Assembly (NCBI GenBank): GCA_902538915.1
Contig: CACBGZ010000001.1
Location: 117,108 to 181,107 of the forward strand
Direction: 5' to 3'
Length of the DNA: 64,000 bases
Source of the DNA: an uncultured Pelagibacteraceae bacterium
GTDB lineage: Bacteria; Pseudomonadota; Alphaproteobacteria; Pelagibacterales; Pelagibacteraceae
Positions 24,540 through 34,009 of this stretch are shown one piece after another. Position 1 is the stretch's first letter, and each line of letters begins with the position of its first letter. The notes beneath the pieces were generated by a model. The model was not told where the DNA came from. It saw nothing but the letters and a program-made list of their open reading frames with translations, and searched no databases. Position numbers and translations under genes: made by a program.

Positions 24540-24881
24540 ATGAAAAGCAAAATATTTGCTCTTTCCAAAAATGAAGATTTTAAAAATTTGCTTCAAAAGA
24601 AAAAAATATCGAATAAATATGTAACAATATTCTATGGTATTTTAAAAAATAAAAAAATTGAAAAGTTAAATATCAGCTTTGTGACTAAAAAAAAAATCGG
24701 AAATGCAGTTAAAAGAAATAAAATTAAAAGAAGACTAAGAAATATAATTAATGACGCAATCAAAAAAATGACAATAAAATTTAATTATTCATACCTTGTT
24801 ATTGCCAAACCAACTATGTTAAATAACGAATATATAAGTATAAAAAAAACATTGTTCCAAAGCTTTGAGAAAATAAGATAA
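24540..24881 (+). CDS. rnpA: Ribonuclease P protein component
   Basis: Protein subunit of RNase P, which trims tRNA 5' ends. The RNR signature is GNAVKRNKIKRRLR; other parts are lysine-rich and divergent, as is usual for this small protein (113 residues). TAATG overlap with yidD. Confidence 0.94.
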   Translation: MKSKIFALSKNEDFKNLLQKKKISNKYVTIFYGILKNKKIEKLNISFVTKKKIGNAVKRNKIKRRLRNIINDAIKKMTIKFNYSYLVIAKPTMLNNEYISIKKTLFQSFEKIR

Positions 24882-25132
24882 TGAATATTTTTACTAATAT
24901 AATAGTTAAAATTATAAAATTATATAAATTTTTAATTAGTCCGTTGCTTGGAAATTCTTGTAGATATTTTCCTACATGCTCAGATTATAGTATCGAGTCT
25001 TTAAAAACCTATGGATTTTTTAAAGGTATTTTTAAAAGTCTGAAAAGAGTTTTTTCTTGTCATCCAATTAAATTTTTAGGGGGTGGTGAAGGTTTTGATC
25101 CTGTTAATAAAAACATGAAAGTTAAGAAATAA
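24881..25132 (+). CDS. yidD: Membrane protein insertion efficiency factor YidD
   Basis: 83-residue amphipathic inner-membrane-associated protein with the family's cysteine block: CRYFPTCSDYSIESLKTYGF, then CHP...GGGEGFDPV. Aids YidC-dependent insertion. It is joined by one-base overlaps to rnpA and yidC. Confidence 0.95.
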   Translation: MNIFTNIIVKIIKLYKFLISPLLGNSCRYFPTCSDYSIESLKTYGFFKGIFKSLKRVFSCHPIKFLGGGEGFDPVNKNMKVKK

Positions 25133-26811
25133 TGGAATCTAAAAATATAATAGCAGCAATAGCATTATCTACAGCAGTAATTGTTTTGTACTCATTATTT
25201 TTTATGCCAGAGAGAACAGTAACAAATAAAGATTTAACTGAAAAAAATAAAATTGAACAAACTTCTGACGCACCTAGTCTTGATCAAAAAGAAACTTTGA
25301 AACAAATTTCAAGAGAGGATGCAATAAAACAAACTGAGAGAATTAAATTTGAAAATCAAAGTATTATTGGATCAATATCCTTAAAAGGAGCAACTATAGA
25401 TGACTTGATTTTTAAAAATTATAATACTGATTTAAAAAGTAATAAAAAAGTTACTCTTTTATCACCACGAAATGTTGAAAATGGATATCTAATTGAAAGT
25501 GGCTTTGTGACATCTGATAAAAATATTGATATTCCCAACTCAGAGTCTATTTGGTCAGTTATAGGAAACAATGAGTTAACTGAACAATCATCAGTCGAAC
25601 TATCATGGACTAACAACCAAGGAATGATCTTTAAAAAAGAAATATTTTTAGATGATAAGTATTTATTTAAAATAAAACAGAGTGTAATAAATTCTACAAA
25701 CAATAAATATGATTTTTATTCTTATGGTCAAATTATAAGAAATAAAATTCCTGAAATATCTAATTTCTATATCTTGCATGAGGGTTTAATTGCCACACTG
25801 GATGATGAATTAATCGAAGAAGATTACGATGACATTCAAGAAAAAAAATTTTCAAGAACAGCACAAAAAGGTTGGCTTGGAATTGGGGATAAATATTGGA
25901 TTACTTCATTAATTCCACCTAAAGATAGAGAATTTAAAACAACATTTGATTATAAAAAAAAATTTAGAGCTAATTTCATAGCTACTGAACCCTTAGAATT
26001 GAATGGCAATAGTAAAATAGAAGAAGAATTACAAATAATAGTTGCTGCCAAAAGAGTTGATATTATAGATGGTTACGCTGAATCATTAAATATCGACAAA
26101 TTTGATTTAACAATCGATTGGGGTTTTCTCTATTTTATAACCAAACCTCTTTTCTATGGAATTGATTATTTTTTTAAACTATTGGGAAATTATGGTCTAG
26201 CAATTATAGCAATTACTATCTGTATAAGATTAGCTTTTTTTCCACTCGCAAATTTTTCTTTTAGAAGCATGGCCAAAATGAAAGCCCTTCAACCAGAAAT
26301 GGTGAGACTGAAAGAACTTCATAAAGATGACAAAATAAAACTTCAACAGGAAATGATGGCTTTATATAAAAAAGAAAAAGTCAATCCAATGTCTGGTTGT
26401 TTACCGATACTTGTACAAATTCCTGTTTTTTTTGCTTTATACAAAGTTTTATTTGTAACAATCGAGATGAGACAAATGCCATTTTACGGGTGGATACAGG
26501 ATTTAAGCGAAAGAGATCCTACAAGTATATTTAATTTATTTGGTTTATTGCCTTACGATGTACCATCTTTTTTAATAATTGGTGCTTGGCCGGTAGCAAT
26601 GGGAGTTTCTATGTGGATACAACAGAAATTGAATCCTGCTCCAACGGATCCAATGCAAGCAAAGATATTTATGTTTTTTCCACTTTTCCTGACCGTAATA
26701 TTAGCGCCCTTTCCTAGCGGTTTAGTAATTTATTGGACTGTGAATAATATTCTAACTATGGCCCAACAAGTTTTTATCATGAAGAGGACAACTGTTAAAA
26801 CTGTCAATTAA
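25132..26811 (+). CDS. yidC: Membrane protein insertase YidC
   Basis: 559 residues. N-terminal helix (about 7-25), a large periplasmic beta domain (about 50-330), then the conserved five-helix insertase core: GNYGLAIIAITICIRLAFFP, MKALQPEMVRLKELHKDDK with the conserved Arg in CIRLAFFP, MSGCLPILVQIPVFFALYKV and a final PSGLVIYWTVNN. Inserts proteins into the inner membrane with or without Sec. argB follows after 29 bp; engB, common at this spot, is absent. Confidence 0.97.
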   Translation: MESKNIIAAIALSTAVIVLYSLFFMPERTVTNKDLTEKNKIEQTSDAPSLDQKETLKQISREDAIKQTERIKFENQSIIGSISLKGATIDDLIFKNYNTDLKSNKKVTLLSPRNVENGYLIESGFVTSDKNIDIPNSESIWSVIGNNELTEQSSVELSWTNNQGMIFKKEIFLDDKYLFKIKQSVINSTNNKYDFYSYGQIIRNKIPEISNFYILHEGLIATLDDELIEEDYDDIQEKKFSRTAQKGWLGIGDKYWITSLIPPKDREFKTTFDYKKKFRANFIATEPLELNGNSKIEEELQIIVAAKRVDIIDGYAESLNIDKFDLTIDWGFLYFITKPLFYGIDYFFKLLGNYGLAIIAITICIRLAFFPLANFSFRSMAKMKALQPEMVRLKELHKDDKIKLQQEMMALYKKEKVNPMSGCLPILVQIPVFFALYKVLFVTIEMRQMPFYGWIQDLSERDPTSIFNLFGLLPYDVPSFLIIGAWPVAMGVSMWIQQKLNPAPTDPMQAKIFMFFPLFLTVILAPFPSGLVIYWTVNNILTMAQQVFIMKRTTVKTVN

Positions 26812-26840
26812 AAAATTAATTATTACTCAATAGTAAAAAA

Positions 26841-27689
26841 ATGGATTTAAAAAAAATACTGCCCAAAGATGGACCACCAATTAATGAAGTTTCTAAGTAC
26901 ATTGAAAAATATAAAAATGACTTAATTGTAATAAAATATGGAGGAAATGTTTTTATAGATAGAGATATTTTTGACAATTTTATAATTGATATAAATATAC
27001 TTAATAAATTAGGTATTTCTTTTGTGGTGGTTCATGGAGGTGGTCCTAGAATAAAAAGAGAACTAGAAAAATCAAATATTCAATCAAAGTTTATCAGGGG
27101 TTTAAGAGTAACCGATGAAAAGATAATAGACATTGTTGAGTCAGTATTAATTGATTTTAATAATGATATTGTTGACTCTTTAAAAAAGTTTGGGACTGAG
27201 GCAATTTCAATTCATACAAAGAAAAATAATATCATTGAGGTAAGTCCAGAAGCAAAAGAGCTTGGTTTTGTGGGGATACCTAAACAAATTGACAACGATC
27301 TTTTAGAAAAGATTCTTAATCAAAAACAAGTTCCAATAATTTCACCATTAGGCTTAGGAAATGATAATCATGCATATAATATTAATGGAGATATAGCTGC
27401 TGGTGCAATCGCAAAATCATTAAAATCTAGAAGATTGCTATTAATGACTAATGTAAAAGGTGTGCTAGACAAAGACAAAAAGCTGATTAATGAAATCTCC
27501 TCGTCAGAAATTTTAAAAATGATTGAAGATAATATTATTACAGAAGGTATGATTCCCAAAATTAACACTTGTTTAGATGCAGTTAAAAATGGAGTGACAG
27601 CAGTTGGAATAATTGACGGTAGAAAGCAACACTCTATATTATTTGAAATTTTTTCTGATAAGGGCTCTGGGACTTTGATAAGAAAATGA
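26841..27689 (+). CDS. argB: Acetylglutamate kinase
   Basis: Second step of arginine synthesis. VIKYGGNVF and FVVVHGGGPRI bind ATP and substrate; ITEGMIPKI and the INGDIAAGAIAKSL segment are typical. 282 residues. ATGA overlap with the following HAD gene. Confidence 0.95.
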   Translation: MDLKKILPKDGPPINEVSKYIEKYKNDLIVIKYGGNVFIDRDIFDNFIIDINILNKLGISFVVVHGGGPRIKRELEKSNIQSKFIRGLRVTDEKIIDIVESVLIDFNNDIVDSLKKFGTEAISIHTKKNNIIEVSPEAKELGFVGIPKQIDNDLLEKILNQKQVPIISPLGLGNDNHAYNINGDIAAGAIAKSLKSRRLLLMTNVKGVLDKDKKLINEISSSEILKMIEDNIITEGMIPKINTCLDAVKNGVTAVGIIDGRKQHSILFEIFSDKGSGTLIRK

Positions 27690-28378
27690 AAAATTTTAAG
27701 GAAATGAAATATCTTCTTTTAGATCTTGATGGAGTTTGTTATGGAAAACACAACAATTATTCCTTAGAAAAAGTATTTGGTCAAGTTTCAAAAAGAATGA
27801 CAATGTTCATATCTGAGCGACTAAAAATTGATATGGAAGAGGCAAAAAAATTACAGACCGATTATTTTTATAAGTATAACACAAGCTTAAATGGTTTAAT
27901 GATACATCATGATATACCTCCAGAAGAATTCTTAAAGTATGTCCATACAATAGATCTTTCGTTTATGAAAGAGGACAAGATCATGAGAAATGAGCTTGAA
28001 AAATTAGATATGGAAAAATTTATCTTTACAAATGGAAGTGCTGAGCATGCTAAAAATATTTTAACTCATCTAGGAGTATATGATCTATTTGGAAGAGATA
28101 AAGTTTTTGATATTAAAGATGCTGGATATGTACCAAAACCTGAGGCTAAAACTTTTGATTTAATGGTTGAAAAATTCGGATTAAATCCAAAAGAAACTAT
28201 CTATATAGAAGATATCGCAAAAAACCTCAGTATTGGGTATGAACGGGGCTGTGCTACTGTTTGGTTAATTAATGACGAACACTTTGGCAAATTAGATTCT
28301 GATAAAGATTATGTTTCTCATAAAATCGAAAATCTATCTTTATTTCTTAAGGAAATAAGGTTATTAAAAAGTCAATAA
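27686..28378 (+). CDS. HAD-superfamily hydrolase, pyrimidine 5'-nucleotidase type
   Basis: 230 residues with four HAD motifs: nucleophile DLDGVCYG (usually DLDNTLY), Thr/Ser motif FTNGSAEHA, Lys in VPKPEAKTF and acidic YIEDIAKNL. The cap insertion resembles SDT1/pyrimidine 5'-nucleotidases, and the place between argB and dapD is conserved in alphaproteobacteria. The N-terminal DLDG variant departs from the usual consensus. Substrate is inferred. Confidence 0.8.
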   Translation: MKNFKEMKYLLLDLDGVCYGKHNNYSLEKVFGQVSKRMTMFISERLKIDMEEAKKLQTDYFYKYNTSLNGLMIHHDIPPEEFLKYVHTIDLSFMKEDKIMRNELEKLDMEKFIFTNGSAEHAKNILTHLGVYDLFGRDKVFDIKDAGYVPKPEAKTFDLMVEKFGLNPKETIYIEDIAKNLSIGYERGCATVWLINDEHFGKLDSDKDYVSHKIENLSLFLKEIRLLKSQ

Positions 28379-28381
28379 ATT

Positions 28382-29209
28382 ATGTCTATAGAAAAAATTA
28401 TAAATGATGCTTGGAAGAACAAAGATCAAGTAAATCCAAATTCAGATCAGTCTTTAAAGGATGCAATCAATCAAGTAATAAATGACTTGGATAGTGGTAA
28501 ATCAAGAGTTGCTGAAAAAATAAATGGAGAATGGGTAACTCATCAACATTTAAAGAAAGCGATTATGCTGAGTTTTAGAATTTATCCAATGGAAAATTTA
28601 AATGGACCTTACTCCAGTTGGTATGATAAGGCACATTTGCTAAAAGGAAAAACAGCTGGCTGGACAAAAGAAGATCATGTGAGAGCAGGTTTTAGGATGG
28701 TTCCGAACTCACCTGTTAGAAAAGGATCATTTGTAGGAAAAGATGCTGTTCTTATGCCATGTTATGTAAACATTGGTTCTTACATTGGGGCTAAAACAAT
28801 GATGGATACATTTAGCCGTGCTGGTAGTTGTAGTCAGATTGGGGAGAATTGTCATATATCAGCAGGGTCTGGAGTTGGTGGGGTGCTGGAACCTGCGCAA
28901 GCATTACCTACAATAATAGAAGATAATGTATTTTTAGGAGCAATGTCTGAGGTGGTTGAGGGAGTGATTGTTGGTGAAGGTTCTGTTTTAAGCATGGGAA
29001 TGCTAATTACCCAATCCACAAAAATTGTAAATAGATCAACCGGTGAGATCACGTATGGAAAAATTCCTCCATACTCAGTTGTTGTTCCAGGTTCTCTTCC
29101 TGATAAAAAAAATCCATCTGCTCCATCACTAAGTTGTGCAGTAATAATTAAGCAAGTAGACGAGAAAACTAGATCAAAGACATCAATTAATGATCTTTTA
29201 AGAGATTAA
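28382..29209 (+). CDS. dapD: Tetrahydrodipicolinate N-succinyltransferase
   Basis: Lysine/diaminopimelate pathway, succinylase branch. The left-handed beta-helix of hexapeptide repeats is visible from about residue 110 (VLMPCYVNIGSYIGA, DNVFLGAMSEVVEGV), with AGSCSQIG and HISAGSGVGGVLEP. 275 residues. It pairs with dapE 2 bp downstream. Confidence 0.97.
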   Translation: MSIEKIINDAWKNKDQVNPNSDQSLKDAINQVINDLDSGKSRVAEKINGEWVTHQHLKKAIMLSFRIYPMENLNGPYSSWYDKAHLLKGKTAGWTKEDHVRAGFRMVPNSPVRKGSFVGKDAVLMPCYVNIGSYIGAKTMMDTFSRAGSCSQIGENCHISAGSGVGGVLEPAQALPTIIEDNVFLGAMSEVVEGVIVGEGSVLSMGMLITQSTKIVNRSTGEITYGKIPPYSVVVPGSLPDKKNPSAPSLSCAVIIKQVDEKTRSKTSINDLLRD

Positions 29210-29211
29210 AC

Positions 29212-30369
29212 ATGCAAAAAATTAATGAATTACAATTAGCTAAAGAGCTAATCAGGTTTCAAACTGTAACTCCAATAGATGCTGGAGTGATGAAATTTTT
29301 AGAAAAAAAATTAAAAAAACTTGGTTTCAAAACAAAAATACTGGAGTTCAAAGAAAGAGGTTTCAAACCAGTTAAGAATCTATATGCAAGATTGGGATCA
29401 AAAGAACCTAATTTTTGTTATGCAGGTCACCTTGATGTTGTGCCTCCAGGAAATATAGAAGATTGGACAGTAAATCCATTTAGACCATCAGTAAGAAAAA
29501 GTCATTTAATTGGAAGAGGTGCAAATGATATGAAAGGTTCTGTTGCAGCTTTTGTTTCTGCTGTAAGCACTTTTTTATCACTAAATAAAAAGTTTGGTGG
29601 ATCGATTAGTCTATTGTTAACAGGTGATGAAGAGGGTGATGCAATAAATGGAACAAAAAAAGTAGTAGAGTATTTAAAAAAAAAAAGAGAGAAAATTAGT
29701 TTTTGTTTAGTTGGTGAACCAACAAATCCAAACAAATTAGGTGAAATGATCAAAATTGGTCGTAGAGGCAGTTTAACAGGTAAATTAACTATATTCGGTT
29801 TACAGGGTCACGTTGCATATCCTCATAGAGCAAATAATCCCTCAACTACAATTATAAAAATTTTAAAAGAATTAAAAGATATTAAATTTGATAAAGGTAC
29901 AAAAGAGTTTCAGCCTACAAACTTAGAAGTTACAAAAATAAATATAGATAATATTGCTGACAATGTTATTCCTGCTACAGCTGAAGCAACTTTTAACATC
30001 AGGTTTAATAACAAACATTCATCAACTTCCATTAAAAAAAGAATAAATAAAATCTTTATTAAAATTAATAAAAAATATAAATCAAAATTTAGAATCAATT
30101 ATAGAGTTTCTGGAGAAGCCTTTTTAACTAAACCAAATAAAACTACATATATGATACAAAATACCGTAAAAAAGATTACTAAGATAAAACCAAAATTATC
30201 AACTACGGGTGGAACCTCAGATCTACGGTTTATAAAAGCCATATCACCTGGTTTGGAATTTGGTTTAGTTGGACGAACTATGCATCGCGTGGATGAAGTG
30301 GTATCTTTAAAAGATTTAAAAAATCTTAAAAAAATTTATGAAAATATTTTAATAAATTATTTTAAATGA
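29212..30369 (+). CDS. dapE: Succinyl-diaminopimelate desuccinylase
   Basis: Zinc peptidase M20 family enzyme. Metal ligands in AGHLDVVPPG, GRGANDMKG and GDEEGDA; substrate motifs GRRGSLTG, HVAYPHRANNP, STTGGTSDLRF and HRVDE. 385 residues. Acts after DapD in diaminopimelate synthesis. ATGA overlap with the deacetylase-like gene. Confidence 0.96.
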   Translation: MQKINELQLAKELIRFQTVTPIDAGVMKFLEKKLKKLGFKTKILEFKERGFKPVKNLYARLGSKEPNFCYAGHLDVVPPGNIEDWTVNPFRPSVRKSHLIGRGANDMKGSVAAFVSAVSTFLSLNKKFGGSISLLLTGDEEGDAINGTKKVVEYLKKKREKISFCLVGEPTNPNKLGEMIKIGRRGSLTGKLTIFGLQGHVAYPHRANNPSTTIIKILKELKDIKFDKGTKEFQPTNLEVTKINIDNIADNVIPATAEATFNIRFNNKHSSTSIKKRINKIFIKINKKYKSKFRINYRVSGEAFLTKPNKTTYMIQNTVKKITKIKPKLSTTGGTSDLRFIKAISPGLEFGLVGRTMHRVDEVVSLKDLKNLKKIYENILINYFK

Positions 30370-31289
30370 AAACAGCGATCATAAATTCTGATTCTTATGA
30401 GAAACATAATACTGGTGATGGTCATCCAGAGCAGCCTAAAAGAATAATTGCTATAAAAGAAAAATTAAGAAAAAGAGAAGATCTTATCTGGGATAAACCA
30501 GATAATGTTCCTGATGACATATTGTCTATGACACATTCAAAAGATTATATAAATAATTTAAAAAATTCTTTTCCTCAAAAAGGCCTTAAATTTTTAGATG
30601 GGGATACAGTTGTATCACCAGAGAGTAAAAAGGCAGTTTTTGATGCTGCGGGTTCAACAATAAGAGCGATAGATGGAATAGAGAGCAACCAATTTAAAAA
30701 CGCGTTTTGCTTGGCAAGACCACCAGGCCACCATGCTGAAAGAAATAAGGCAATGGGATTTTGTTGTATATCAAACGCAGGAGTAGCAACAAATTATTTA
30801 GTGACAAAATATAAATACAAAAGAATTGCCTGTGTAGATTTCGATGTACACTGGGGTAACGGAAATTATGATGTCATGCGTGATAATAAAAATTCATTAT
30901 ATATTTCTACGCACCAATATCCTTTTTATCCTGGTGGAGGGACACATAAAGATAAAGGAGACTTTAACAACTCATTGAATATCCCTTTACCCGCTGGTAC
31001 AAACTCAGAAGAATATTTTAATGCATTTGATAGAGTGTTGAAAAGATTAGTTGAATATAAACCAGATTTTCTAATATTTTCAGCAGGTTTTGATGCACAT
31101 AAAGATGATCCACTAGCACAATTTCAACTAAGTTCAAAAGATTTTTATGAGATTACTAAAAGGACATTAATAGCTACCAATGAGTTTACTACCGGTAAAG
31201 TTGTTTCTATACTTGAGGGTGGATATGATTTAAATGCCTTAGCAGAAAGTGCTAATGAACATATTAATGCATTGGTAGAATTCAATTGA
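30366..31289 (+). CDS. Histone deacetylase / acetylpolyamine amidohydrolase family protein
   Basis: Zinc-dependent deacetylase fold, 307 residues. Active-site features: tandem His in RPPGHHAE (122-123), zinc ligands in DFDVHWGNG (Asp160, His162) and GFDAHKDDPL, plus LEGGYDL. DVHWGNG has Trp where most members have a second His. Bacterial relatives act on acetylpolyamines, acetoin-related substrates or acetyl-lysine; which applies here cannot be seen. It overlaps dapE by 4 bp and is followed by a SET-domain gene. Confidence 0.88.
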   Translation: MKTAIINSDSYEKHNTGDGHPEQPKRIIAIKEKLRKREDLIWDKPDNVPDDILSMTHSKDYINNLKNSFPQKGLKFLDGDTVVSPESKKAVFDAAGSTIRAIDGIESNQFKNAFCLARPPGHHAERNKAMGFCCISNAGVATNYLVTKYKYKRIACVDFDVHWGNGNYDVMRDNKNSLYISTHQYPFYPGGGTHKDKGDFNNSLNIPLPAGTNSEEYFNAFDRVLKRLVEYKPDFLIFSAGFDAHKDDPLAQFQLSSKDFYEITKRTLIATNEFTTGKVVSILEGGYDLNALAESANEHINALVEFN

Positions 31290-31319
31290 TAGATATCTAG
31301 TTCATCATAAATCAACTTC

Positions 31320-31814
31320 ATGAAATTATACAATATAAGGAAATCAAAAATTGATAATAAAGGTCGTGGACTTTATGCTACTAAAGATATCACAGAGGGT
31401 ACAAAAATTATTAATTACTTAGGAAAAATAATTACAAATAAAAAGGTTGAAGAGTCAGACAAATATGACAATAAAAAACCTATTTACCTTTTTACTCTAA
31501 ATAAAAAATATACTTTAGATGGTGATTTCTCATTTAATATTGCTGGATTAGTAAATCATAGTTGCGATGCTAACGCGCGATATGACGGTAAGGGTTTAAA
31601 AATTTGGATAACAGCAGATAGAGATATTAAAAAAGGTGAAGAGATAACTTGTGATTATGGCTTTAGTTTTGATAAAGAGGATTACAAACAGTTTCCCTGT
31701 AAATGTAGATCAAAAAATTGTTGCGGTTTTATAGTACGTGAAGAAAGTCGTTGGAGAATTAATCGTAAATTTGCAATGAGTAATAAAAAAAAATTAATAA
31801 ATAACTCTCGTTAA
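31320..31814 (+). CDS. SET-domain protein (lysine methyltransferase-like)
   Basis: 164 residues made up almost wholly of a SET domain: GRGLYATKDI at the start, NHSCDANA (79-86) for SAM binding, GEEITCDYGF (usually GEELTxDY) and a post-SET cysteine cluster CKCRSKNCCGF (Cys127, 129, 134). Such proteins transfer methyl groups to lysine. The target is unknown. It is 30 bp after the deacetylase-like gene and its 3' end overlaps the convergent truA by 21 bp. Confidence 0.85.
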   Translation: MKLYNIRKSKIDNKGRGLYATKDITEGTKIINYLGKIITNKKVEESDKYDNKKPIYLFTLNKKYTLDGDFSFNIAGLVNHSCDANARYDGKGLKIWITADRDIKKGEEITCDYGFSFDKEDYKQFPCKCRSKNCCGFIVREESRWRINRKFAMSNKKKLINNSR

Positions 31815-32534
31815 ATAAAGACCATGTGGTGGTGCAGGTGGAGCACACAATGTTCTTTTTCTAGAATTCAAAACATTTAAAAATTTTTTTAATTTCCATT
31901 TTTTTTCCCCGACATATTTTAAACAACCAACCATAGACCGAACCTGCTGTTGTAAAAAAGATTGAGATCTAAATTCTATTTCTATTATTTCTTTTGTAGA
32001 TTTGATTTTTACTAATTTCATAGTTTTTATTGGACTTTTAGCTTTGCAACTAGATTTTCTAAAAGTACTAAAATCCATAGTCCCTATTAATTTTTTTGCA
32101 CTTTTCCTCATTAATTTCAAATCAAGATCTTTCATAATATGCCAGCCTCTATTTTTATCTAAAACTGGTCTACTGTTCCTATTTATAATTACGTAATTAT
32201 AAACTCTCATTTTAGCTGAAAATCTAGCGTGAAAATTTTTACTTCTTTTTTTAATCTTAAGTATTGCTATTCCATCTTTATTTAAAAAATGATTAATTGA
32301 TTTTAAAAACTTATCAATTTTATCAATCTTGTTTTTACAATCAAAATGTGCTGACTGCTCTTTTGCATGAACCCCAACGTCCAACCTTCCAGCTCCAAAT
32401 ATTATAATTTTTTCTTTTAAAAGTTTTGAAATTTTGTCTTGCAACAATCCCTGAACAGTTTTACCTTTTTTTTGAATTTGCCAACCTCTGAAATTTGTAC
32501 CCTCATATTCAATTAATATCTGATATCTAAACAT
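31794..32534 (-). CDS. truA: tRNA pseudouridine synthase A (38-40)
   Basis: Modifies uridines 38-40 in the tRNA anticodon stem. Catalytic Asp is in GAGRLDVGVHA (usually GRTDAGVHA); YEGTNFRGWQ, FHARFSAKMRVYNY and SFLQQQVRSMVG are typical. 246 residues. First partner of the truA-fmt-def set; overlaps fmt by 8 bp. Confidence 0.95.
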   Translation of the reverse strand: MFRYQILIEYEGTNFRGWQIQKKGKTVQGLLQDKISKLLKEKIIIFGAGRLDVGVHAKEQSAHFDCKNKIDKIDKFLKSINHFLNKDGIAILKIKKRSKNFHARFSAKMRVYNYVIINRNSRPVLDKNRGWHIMKDLDLKLMRKSAKKLIGTMDFSTFRKSSCKAKSPIKTMKLVKIKSTKEIIEIEFRSQSFLQQQVRSMVGCLKYVGEKKWKLKKFLNVLNSRKRTLCAPPAPPHGLYLTRVIY

Positions 32535-33459
32535 TTAATAACTTTGAACCCTTTTTTATTTTGGAGCCCATCATAAATTCGCTAATTTTTTGTGGTCTTT
32601 TTCCTTGTCTTTGAATTTCGAGAATCTTAATAGATTGGTTGTTATTACATGCCACCTCTAACTGATTTGAAATTATTTCTCCAACTTGACCTTTACCATT
32701 ACCAACCTCGGCCTTTAAAATTTTATATCTTTCGTTATTAAAAATAAAATAAGCTCCCGGGGAGGGAAATAATCCATTTATTTTCCCAATAATTTTTGAG
32801 GCGTCCACATCCCAATCAATTTGTGACTCCTCTTTATGAATTTTTTTTGCGTAAGTTGCTTTTGAATGATCTTGATCAATAAATTTTGCTTTATCTTCAA
32901 GTATATCATCTACGTTATGTAAAATTTTTTCTGCTGCTAAAGTAGACAGTTTTTCTGAAATTTCTTGAGCATTTTGATTTTTATCTATCTTAACCTTATA
33001 TATGTTGCTTACCGGCCCACTATCCAGTTCTTCATTCATCTTCATAATACTTATTCCTGTTTCAGAGTCTAAATTCATAATCGATCTTTGAATTGGTGCT
33101 GCTCCTCGCCAGCTTGGAAGTATTGAGGCGTGAATATTTACAAAACCTTTTTTGGTTAAGCTTAAAAAGTTTTCAGGAATAATTTGCCCATATGCACATA
33201 CTATCGCAAGGTCAGCATTTAACTCTTTTAAAAATTTATACTCCTTGTGATTGTCCTTGAGTGTCTTGGGTGTTCTATAATCTATATTTAAAGTTTCAGA
33301 AATACTCTGAATTGGACTCTTGTTAATTTTGTGTCCTCTATGAGATTTTTGTGGTGGTTGAGTAAAAACCACAGAAATATCATAGCCATTTTGATATAGA
33401 GATTTTAAGATCGGAACACAAAATATTGGGGTACCCATAAAGATAATCTTATTTGCCAT
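32527..33459 (-). CDS. fmt: Methionyl-tRNA formyltransferase
   Basis: Formylates initiator Met-tRNA. IIFMGTPIFCVPIL at the N terminus, NIHASILPSWRGAAPIQRS in the active site and the C-terminal OB-like domain from about residue 205. 310 residues. It lies 2 bp after def and overlaps truA. Confidence 0.96.
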   Translation of the reverse strand: MANKIIFMGTPIFCVPILKSLYQNGYDISVVFTQPPQKSHRGHKINKSPIQSISETLNIDYRTPKTLKDNHKEYKFLKELNADLAIVCAYGQIIPENFLSLTKKGFVNIHASILPSWRGAAPIQRSIMNLDSETGISIMKMNEELDSGPVSNIYKVKIDKNQNAQEISEKLSTLAAEKILHNVDDILEDKAKFIDQDHSKATYAKKIHKEESQIDWDVDASKIIGKINGLFPSPGAYFIFNNERYKILKAEVGNGKGQVGEIISNQLEVACNNNQSIKILEIQRQGKRPQKISEFMMGSKIKKGSKLLNV

Positions 33460-33461
33460 CT

Positions 33462-33986
33462 TTAAACTACTATTCTGTCTGGATTTTTTTTAATTTTTGA
33501 AATTTTTTTTATAATAAAGTCTTTCTTTAATTTTGATAAATGATCAATGATTAGTTTCCCATCTAAATGATTAATTTCATGCTGAACGCAGGTAGATAAA
33601 AGCCCATCACATTTGAGATTTTTTTTCTGTCCTTTTTCATCAACATATTCCACCTCACAAATTTTTGGCCTCTCAATTTCAATAAAAGTTTCAGGTATTG
33701 ATAGACAACCTTCTTCATATACTGATGTCTCATCACTTAAATTTTTTATTACAGGATTGATTAAAACAATTGGTTGATTTTCTTCATCTTTGTTTGAAAC
33801 GTCAACAACTAAAACTCTTTTGAGTATACCTACTTGAACCGCCGCAAGGCCAATTCCCTTGGAGTGGTACATTGTTTCAAATAGGTCATCAATTAATTTT
33901 TTTTCATTAATTCCAAATTTTTCAATTGGATCAGAAATTTTTTTTAAGATATCATCAGGGACTGTTATAATTTCTTTAACACTCAT
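33462..33986 (-). CDS. def: Peptide deformylase
   Basis: Removes the N-formyl group from nascent proteins. Motif 1 GIGLAAVQVG, motif 2 EEGCLSIP and motif 3 QHEINHLDG supply the Gln/Cys/two His metal site. 174 residues. Confidence 0.96.
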   Translation of the reverse strand: MSVKEIITVPDDILKKISDPIEKFGINEKKLIDDLFETMYHSKGIGLAAVQVGILKRVLVVDVSNKDEENQPIVLINPVIKNLSDETSVYEEGCLSIPETFIEIERPKICEVEYVDEKGQKKNLKCDGLLSTCVQHEINHLDGKLIIDHLSKLKKDFIIKKISKIKKNPDRIVV

Positions 33987-34009
33987 GAATTAAATAAATA
34001 AACTAATTT

